A stretch of 36,883 nt of DNA from an uncultured Eubacteriales bacterium. GTDB lineage: Bacteria > Bacillota > Clostridia > Oscillospirales > Oscillospiraceae. Location: NCBI GenBank assembly GCA_934597725.1, contig CAKTSK010000019.1:1-36883 (forward strand), written 5' to 3'. The first letter of the stretch is position 1. Every line of letters begins with the position of its first letter. The translations under genes were made by a program, and so were the position numbers. Below are positions 31,768-36,883 of the stretch, in pieces. Under the pieces are notes generated by a model, which searched no databases, was not told the DNA's origin, and saw only the letters and a list, made by a program, of their open reading frames with translations.

Positions 31768-31907
31768 CCACAGTATCGGCAAAAAGTTTATCCAGTTGCT
31801 TCGTTTTCTGCGCTTGTTTTTGCCGGTAGCGGCAACTTCCGTCTCTGCGGTGGCAGGGCCGTGCATCTGTCCCGCCAGGACAATTTCTTGTGCCAGGGAT
31901 GGGGCAC

Positions 31908-31942
31908 AAAAAACAAAAAACCTCCGAGAAGCGTCTCGGAGG
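31908..31942 (-). terminator. Terminator of the interrupted unknown gene
   Basis: CCTCCGAGA (31921-31929) pairs with TCTCGGAGG (31934-31942). On the minus strand TTTTTTGTTTTTT follows. It lies downstream of the minus-strand reading frame ending at 31986 and separates it from the Fic gene. Confidence 0.88.
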
Positions 31943-31985
31943 TCTATTACCTCAGTTGTATCATGTTGTTCTCCCATCGTCTGTC

Positions 31986-32588
31986 TTACGAGTTTACAGT
32001 ATCTTGTTCATTGCCTTCCCTGTCCCTGTGCGGAGAATAAATTTCCCCCGGGAAATAATTGTTTATATAGGGGTGTGCAATATAGTGAGGATATCCCGGC
32101 AACACGAAGAAAAGCTCCTTCTTCTGAGCTACCGGCAAATCGATCAGTTCATATTGATAGTCCGCACCACTCACAGAACTCGACAAATAGGGGGGTTCGT
32201 GGTAGTCGGAAAATCCTGAGGACCGATATTGAGGGTTCAAGTTTCTCTGCAGCGTCTCATAGATCGCACTGGCGCTGTCATCGCACTCATACCGGACAAG
32301 ACATTTGAACTGAAAGCCGAGATTTACAGGAACACTTTCCAGAACAACAGAAAATTCACCCTCTGGTCCCTCCTGCATCAGATATCTATTGTTCTCCAAG
32401 TCGCCATGGTGATTCCACTCATCTTTCCCTGCCCGAATATACTGCAAGTAGTACGCACCATCTTTCAAAGGGGGAAGTTTCGCAGAGACCTCAACACTCC
32501 TGTAGATATCACACCTTGCTGCCGTCTCAGATCCTTGCGGGTCAATCAGGGCGTCAAGGGATGTCCGAATCTCCCCATCCGGCTCCCC
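31986..32588 (-). pseudogene. Downstream part of an interrupted gene of unknown function (after an in-frame TGA)
   Basis: Directly after the TGA that ends the 147-residue frame at 32589, the same frame stays open for 200 more codons to 31986. The first possible start inside it is a TTG at 32468 without a ribosome site, so independent translation is doubtful. The sequence reads like protein throughout (for example RTSLDALIDPQGSE, then YYLQYIRAGKDEWNHHG, FSVVLESVPVNLGFQFKCLV, YQYELIDLPVAQKKELFFVL) and is followed by a proper terminator. The middle looks beta-rich. I do not recognise a family. Either a nonsense mutation (CGA to TGA would restore Arg) or stop-codon readthrough would explain it. 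Confidence 0.6.
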
Positions 32589-33032
32589 TCATCGTCTCAC
32601 TATATAAGCAAGAAACTTATTTTGGGGCGAAAGCTCCCCATAAAAGTGCGACTCCACCCCAGACAGCGCCTCCAATAAAAAACGCTCGATAATGGCACGA
32701 TCTCTGCGGTTCAGAGACTTCGTCGTATACGCAGAGATCCGATCCAAAATATCTTCCAAAAGACTTTGGAGGAACACCTCTGTCGGTTGCTTCCTTCCTG
32801 TGTTGTTCTCCACATACTCAATCAACCGGTACAAGATATGGCAATTCTTAATGCATTCATAAAATGCGCCGTCTGAAACAATGGTACCCTCATAAGTAAC
32901 CTCAAATTCTCGTTCTAAGCAATCAAAGGCATTCTCCAACGCATCCAGACGTTTTTTCTCATGCAAGTAATCTGTCATGCGTGTCAACAATTCGTCCAAG
33001 AGTAAATCTTTCAACTTATCCCATACGCCCAT
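32589..33032 (-). CDS. Unknown protein, upstream part of an interrupted gene
   Basis: This 147-residue frame begins at ATG 33032 with GGGAGG eight bases upstream (the TTG two codons earlier is unlikely). It is mainly helical and charged: WDKLKDLLLDELLTRMTDYLHEK, then ENAFDCLEREFEVTYEG, and RRDRAIIERFLLEALSGVES near the end. No transmembrane segment or known motif is seen. It stops at a single TGA, after which the same frame continues for 200 codons, so the original product was probably about 348 residues. It lies in lower-GC accessory DNA between the Fic gene and the S-layer-type gene. Confidence 0.6.
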   Translation of the reverse strand: MGVWDKLKDLLLDELLTRMTDYLHEKKRLDALENAFDCLEREFEVTYEGTIVSDGAFYECIKNCHILYRLIEYVENNTGRKQPTEVFLQSLLEDILDRISAYTTKSLNRRDRAIIERFLLEALSGVESHFYGELSPQNKFLAYIVRR

Positions 33033-33179
33033 TTTCAAAACCTCCCTCCTATCCTGCGTCCCACGAAAACCTCTCCCACAGGAACGACAAGACCGGCAGG
33101 CCCGACACGACGGATGTTCTGTTGTGCTGCCAGCTTGGTCCGGCGGGAATCTTCCCCAGCGCGTAATACGGGGGAAGGG

Positions 33180-33207
33180 GAAGGCCCCCTCTTGCGAGGG
33201 GGCCTTC
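33180..33207 (-). terminator. Hairpin after the large SLH gene
   Basis: GAAGGCCCCCTC (33180-33191) pairs perfectly with GAGGGGGCCTTC (33196-33207). It lies about 40 bases beyond the stop of the minus-strand gene at 33245. No T run follows, so it may act as a 3' stabiliser or a T-poor terminator. Confidence 0.6.
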
Positions 33208-33244
33208 TGTGTCTGGTTTGATTCAGTAAAACATGTGAATTAAA

Positions 33245-36200
33245 TCAGACCTTCTTCTCAATGGTAACGCCAGTAGCGCTCAGATCAGCGGGAGCCACAA
33301 ACTTAAAGGTCAGCTTAGTCTGATTTGCGGTGTTAGCCTTGATGGTGCCCAGCTGGATCTCCGAGGAGCCATTCTTGAGCACGACATTGACATCGTCAGA
33401 ACCCACACTGCTGCCTGTGGTCACAGTCAGGGTGTACTCTTTGCCGGCGACCAGATTCAAATTAGCACCACCCTTCGTAATCTCCTCGCCGGTCTCCGTG
33501 GTATTGATCATCACCTTGGAGACAACGTTTTCGAGGCCTTCCAAAGAATCATTCTTAACCTCAATATTCGTCTTCTTTTGGAACTGAATGTTGGTGATCA
33601 CGATCTTGACACCATCAGCAGCCACGTTGGTCAGATCCTTCGCGTCACCGGTCCACTTCAGATCGGTGTTTGCGATAGTCTGATCCTGAGTAGCGGTGCA
33701 AGTAACCTCAACATCTGCCTGAGCCTTACCATTAACCGTGTAGGAAACAATCAGCTTGTCGTTGGCAGCAGCCACATTCAGCAACTTTACAGCAACAGAA
33801 CCGTCCGAGAGATTCGCGGCGCTGGCTGCTGCAATCGCAGCCGTAGGCTGGGTGGGAGTGACAACAGCGATGTTGTTCCCATTGGGATCGACCTTCACAG
33901 CGGAAGTGTCGATGGAAGCATTGTAGCTCAGAGTAGCAGTAGTGCTCAGCTCAATGGCCCCAGAAGCACCGTCATCCAGGGTGATGACAACTTCCTTGCC
34001 GTTGGTCAGCGTGTCAGAACCAGTGTTGGCGAAATTACTGTTGTCCTGCTCGACGGTGAAACCAGTGGGCTGACCGTTGACCTTGATGGTAGCGTTCTCA
34101 GCCTCGGCAACACCGGCGGGGAACTTGACGGTAGCCTTGATCTCGGTAGCGCCCTTGCCAATGGTAGTGACGCTGCCCAGATCCAGCAGGCAATTCTCGT
34201 CGGTGGTCAGGGTGTAGGTGTTTGCGACGGGGTTGCTCAGCTGGATGCGGATGACCTTCGCACCCACGTTCGGGGTGTAAGCCACCTTGACCACATTGAA
34301 CGTACCGTCTTCGCCGCGGATCACGTCAGCGTTGCCCATCTCGGTGCCGAGCTTGTCGTCGGTGATGGTGTAGTCAACGATTGCCTTGGTCACACCAGGC
34401 AGCTGATCATCGCGGAGCTGGAAGTACACATAGCCATTGTTGTAAGACTTCTTATCAACCATCAGCTGGGTGTTCACCATGTTGACGGTGTAGCCAGCCT
34501 CGGTCTCAGGAACGGTGTTGGGATCTTCGGGCTGCTCGGGCTTGGGATCGGGAGTCACGGAGCCGTCGCCGTAGACGGTGTTGGCGCCACCGACATTGCC
34601 CTTGTAAACGTCGTTCTTCAGGTAAGTGCCCTGGTCCACGATCAGCAGCTCGATGTCGCCGTTGTTGCCGATGACCAGTGCGTTGGCCTGCCACTTGCCG
34701 TTGATCTTCTGAGCGTCCTTGATGGAGCCGTCCTTCACACCGATCTCCATATCGTCCTCGTCGGAGTCGATGTACAGAATCGTGCCAGCCACATCCAGCT
34801 CAGCGCCGTCAGCATAGACCGGCTTAGCGGAGAACTTGACAGACTTGTCGTTGGAGTCCACGACAGCGGTGAACGTGATCTCATCAGCATCCAGCTTCTC
34901 CACGTCGTCGATCAGGTGGGTGACCTTGTTGTCGCCGGAGGGGGTGCTGGGCAGCTCAGTCAGGGTGTCGAAGCCGATGACCGTGCCCTTGTCGCGCTCA
35001 GTGATGCTGTTCTTGTCTTCCTGAACGGTGATGTTGCCGTCCTTGGTCCAGATGGTGTACTCGATCTTGTTGTTGCCGGTCTTGATAGGCTGTGTGACGA
35101 TGTAGCCGTAGTTGCTCCAGGTCTTTACAATGTTCTCGAGATTATTGACTTCCACGGCCAGCGCACCGATGCGGTCCAGACCATTCATGTCGCCGGAGAA
35201 GCCGTAGACAGCCTTGTTCTCAACAACTCTGCTGAACACATCGCCAGCCTTGAACTGCTTGCCGCTGATGGCCTTAACCTTATTGTCCTTATACAGCAGG
35301 ACCTGGGCGTTGTCGTCAATGACCAGATTGTCAAAGGTCTTTGCTGCCAGGGCCTTGTCTTTGCCGCGCCAGGTCAGGTCGCCGTAGTAGTTCTCATACT
35401 TTTCCTCGGCCACGCCGTCTTTCAGGGTCTCGAAGCGATACTCGCCGTTGGTCACGTCATACTCGTAGACGGTGCCTACGGTCAGCTTATCCTCGCCATC
35501 GAAGGGCACCTTGCTCTTGTCGTTGACAGTGACGGTCTTGGTGGTGCCGTCGAAGAAGGCGATCTTAACCTCGTCGCGCACGCTGGTGTCGTCTCTTTCG
35601 ATGACCATGGCAACATCAGCCACACGGCCCACAGCGTCGCCGGAAGCCTTCTTCACATAGAACATCACGCCGTTGACAGCGATGTACTCCACCTTTTCGC
35701 CGGGACGGACAACGTGCAGGTCGTTCTCGCTGGCCTTGGACTGGACCAGCTTCTCGCCGCCGTTGAACCAGGTGTCGCCGATCTGATACTCGTTGTAGGT
35801 ATCCGCCTTGCCCAGCCCCTCAGCGCCGTCGAAGTAGGGAGTAACATCCCGGTCCAGACGGGTGCCGTTCAGGGTGCCGGTCTGCATCTCAGCCTTGACG
35901 ATGTCCAGGTTGTCCTTGTACAGGTTGTGGGTAATCACGACCCAGTCGTCCTTCTTGATGCCGTCGGCGATGTTCTCGTCGGCATACTTGTAGGTCTGAC
36001 CACCGGCAATGATCTTGTCGGAAGCAACATAGGTGACCTGTGCCACATCATAGGTCTTGACCACCAGGGTGTCCAGACGGCCGTTGGCATCGGAGTCCAC
36101 GAAGGTGTAAGCGTTGGGGTTCAGGGTGTTGTTGTCCAGCTCCTTCAGGGAGGTGGTGAGATCTTCCTTGCCGTTGATGAAGGTCTTCAAATCCCCATCC

Positions 36201-36883
36201 ACGCTGTAGGACTTGCCGCCGAACTTGACTTTGTTGTCGTCTTTGGAGGTTTCGTTGGCAATCACGGAGTAGACCGTGTTGTCGCTGGTGGAGAAGACAC
36301 CCAGGACCTGGTCACTGTGGTTTCTGTTGTAGATGACCTTGACCTTCTGACCCATCAGACCGCTGTAGTCCTTGTCCAGCTTGGAGAAGGATCTCACATA
36401 GGGATCATCGCTGGCCAGCTTGTCGGTGTCATTCATGGAGATACCCAGCTCAGCCTTGTCGATGGTGGTCAGGGTACCCACGCTGATCAGGGCGTTGTAG
36501 CGGTCCCGCAGCAGGGTGATCTTGTCCATGGTCCCGCCAACGACCTTGTCCTGGACCACGCCGTCCTTGTACTCCACGACATAGGCCTGCATAGCATTCC
36601 AGACCATCTGGGCAGCCTGGTCACGGGTCACAGGAGCGGAAGTGTCCATCTTCTCCAGGCCGTTGTACAGGCCCTTCTGGGAAGCACGATAGTTGACGTT
36701 GGTCTCCCAGGTGTTGCCCACGAAGTTCTCGGTCTTGGCGTTGTAGCCCAGGCCGACCAGCAGCATCTTAGCCAGCTGGGCAGCGGTCACGTTGCCAGCG
36801 GGGGCAAAGCGGGTGCCGCCCACGCCGTCGACGATGCCCTGAGCCACGCAGGACTCGATGTAGCCCTCGGCCCACTCATAGAT
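33245..36883 (-). CDS. Large SLH-domain S-layer-type protein, 5' end outside the window
   Basis: At least 1,212 residues are present; the beginning lies beyond the right edge. The visible N-terminal part shows SLH-type repeats (YIESCVAQGIVDGVGGTRFAPAGNVTAAQLAKML, then VTRDQAAQMVWNAMQAYVVEY). After that comes a long Asp/Lys/Val-rich region of beta-type repeats, without cysteine clusters or catalytic motifs, as in S-layer and surface array proteins. A Pro/Glu linker (VTPDPKPEQPEDPNTVPETE) separates it from C-terminal Ig-like segments that end in TIKANTANQTKLTFKFVAPA. Base composition is clearly lower in GC than the neighbouring genes and codon choice looks selective, consistent with high expression. 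It is probably wall-bound through the SLH domains and may form the cell's surface layer. Confidence 0.85.
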   Translation of the reverse strand: MYEWAEGYIESCVAQGIVDGVGGTRFAPAGNVTAAQLAKMLLVGLGYNAKTENFVGNTWETNVNYRASQKGLYNGLEKMDTSAPVTRDQAAQMVWNAMQAYVVEYKDGVVQDKVVGGTMDKITLLRDRYNALISVGTLTTIDKAELGISMNDTDKLASDDPYVRSFSKLDKDYSGLMGQKVKVIYNRNHSDQVLGVFSTSDNTVYSVIANETSKDDNKVKFGGKSYSVDGDLKTFINGKEDLTTSLKELDNNTLNPNAYTFVDSDANGRLDTLVVKTYDVAQVTYVASDKIIAGGQTYKYADENIADGIKKDDWVVITHNLYKDNLDIVKAEMQTGTLNGTRLDRDVTPYFDGAEGLGKADTYNEYQIGDTWFNGGEKLVQSKASENDLHVVRPGEKVEYIAVNGVMFYVKKASGDAVGRVADVAMVIERDDTSVRDEVKIAFFDGTTKTVTVNDKSKVPFDGEDKLTVGTVYEYDVTNGEYRFETLKDGVAEEKYENYYGDLTWRGKDKALAAKTFDNLVIDDNAQVLLYKDNKVKAISGKQFKAGDVFSRVVENKAVYGFSGDMNGLDRIGALAVEVNNLENIVKTWSNYGYIVTQPIKTGNNKIEYTIWTKDGNITVQEDKNSITERDKGTVIGFDTLTELPSTPSGDNKVTHLIDDVEKLDADEITFTAVVDSNDKSVKFSAKPVYADGAELDVAGTILYIDSDEDDMEIGVKDGSIKDAQKINGKWQANALVIGNNGDIELLIVDQGTYLKNDVYKGNVGGANTVYGDGSVTPDPKPEQPEDPNTVPETEAGYTVNMVNTQLMVDKKSYNNGYVYFQLRDDQLPGVTKAIVDYTITDDKLGTEMGNADVIRGEDGTFNVVKVAYTPNVGAKVIRIQLSNPVANTYTLTTDENCLLDLGSVTTIGKGATEIKATVKFPAGVAEAENATIKVNGQPTGFTVEQDNSNFANTGSDTLTNGKEVVITLDDGASGAIELSTTATLSYNASIDTSAVKVDPNGNNIAVVTPTQPTAAIAAASAANLSDGSVAVKLLNVAAANDKLIVSYTVNGKAQADVEVTCTATQDQTIANTDLKWTGDAKDLTNVAADGVKIVITNIQFQKKTNIEVKNDSLEGLENVVSKVMINTTETGEEITKGGANLNLVAGKEYTLTVTTGSSVGSDDVNVVLKNGSSEIQLGTIKANTANQTKLTFKFVAPADLSATGVTIEKKV

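Larger units (their letters stand above)
30774..31880. repeat. Imperfect direct repeats flanking the Fic gene
   Basis: A 27-base segment at 30774-30800 and another at 31854-31880 agree at 22 of 27 positions, sharing GTG, TCCCGCCAG and a CAGG start. They lie on either side of the Fic gene, 1,080 bases apart, in the same orientation. Confidence 0.4.

Noticed and set aside
31741..31977. Longer Fic protein starting at 31977
   Set aside because: The added 79 residues run through the likely promoter and the upstream gene's terminator and have no ribosome site; the ATG at 31740 has an excellent one.
32589..32591. TGA as a selenocysteine codon
   Set aside because: Only a weak 5-bp stem follows at the place of a bacterial SECIS element, the residue context shows no redox motif, and no selenoprotein family is recognised.

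Overview
The window is a GC-rich chromosomal segment, most likely from an anaerobic Clostridia-class Bacillota close to the Oscillospiraceae (inference). The grounds are RNase Y, SLH-anchored surface proteins, an oxygen-independent class III ribonucleotide reductase, a flavin- and iron-sulfur-rich transhydrogenase of the kind known from anaerobes, AAGGAGG-type ribosome binding sites throughout, and several clean TTGACA/TATAAT promoters. No rRNA, tRNA, CRISPR array, transposase or integrase was seen.

Left part (1-10281). A secreted SLH/C39-peptidase-like protein is transcribed leftwards from its own promoter. Behind it is a five-gene peptide- or nickel-type ABC importer operon: lipoprotein, two permeases, two short ATPases. 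Next is rny (RNase Y), with a strong promoter and terminator. A small ferritin-like protein (+) and a CBS-domain protein (-) converge on a shared 20-bp bidirectional terminator.

Middle (10480-23293). One tightly packed operon of 17 genes encodes a phage-type DNA-packaging head and a contractile tail: terminase subunits, portal, protease/scaffold, decoration protein, capsid, three connectors, sheath, tube, chaperone-slot protein, a small protein in the tape-measure slot, LysM baseplate protein, hub, spike, gp25-like, gpJ-like and gpI-like proteins. The order follows Bacillus PBSX (xkdG to xkdU). There is no integrase, repressor, replication gene, tail fibre, holin or endolysin. There is also no normal-sized tape measure: only a 186-residue Ala/Glu-rich protein sits there. 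The cluster shares the host's base composition and lies between housekeeping genes. It looks like a domesticated particle such as a gene-transfer agent or miniature phage-tail device, and it is the most interesting system in the window.

Right part (23294-36883). nrdD has a good sigma-70-type promoter followed by two NrdR-like boxes 32 bp apart. Two genes then encode what I read as a Sporomusa-type (Stn) electron-bifurcating transhydrogenase whose NuoE-like and NuoF-like subunits are fused in one chain. Next comes a small accessory region: a helix-turn-helix/Fic protein flanked by imperfect repeats, and a gene of unknown function interrupted by one in-frame TGA. The window ends inside a very large, less GC-rich SLH/S-layer-type gene whose start lies beyond the right edge.

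The surface proteins, nutrient importer, anaerobic reductase and transhydrogenase suit a fermentative gut-type anaerobe. The head-tail operon has no evident functional link to its neighbours.
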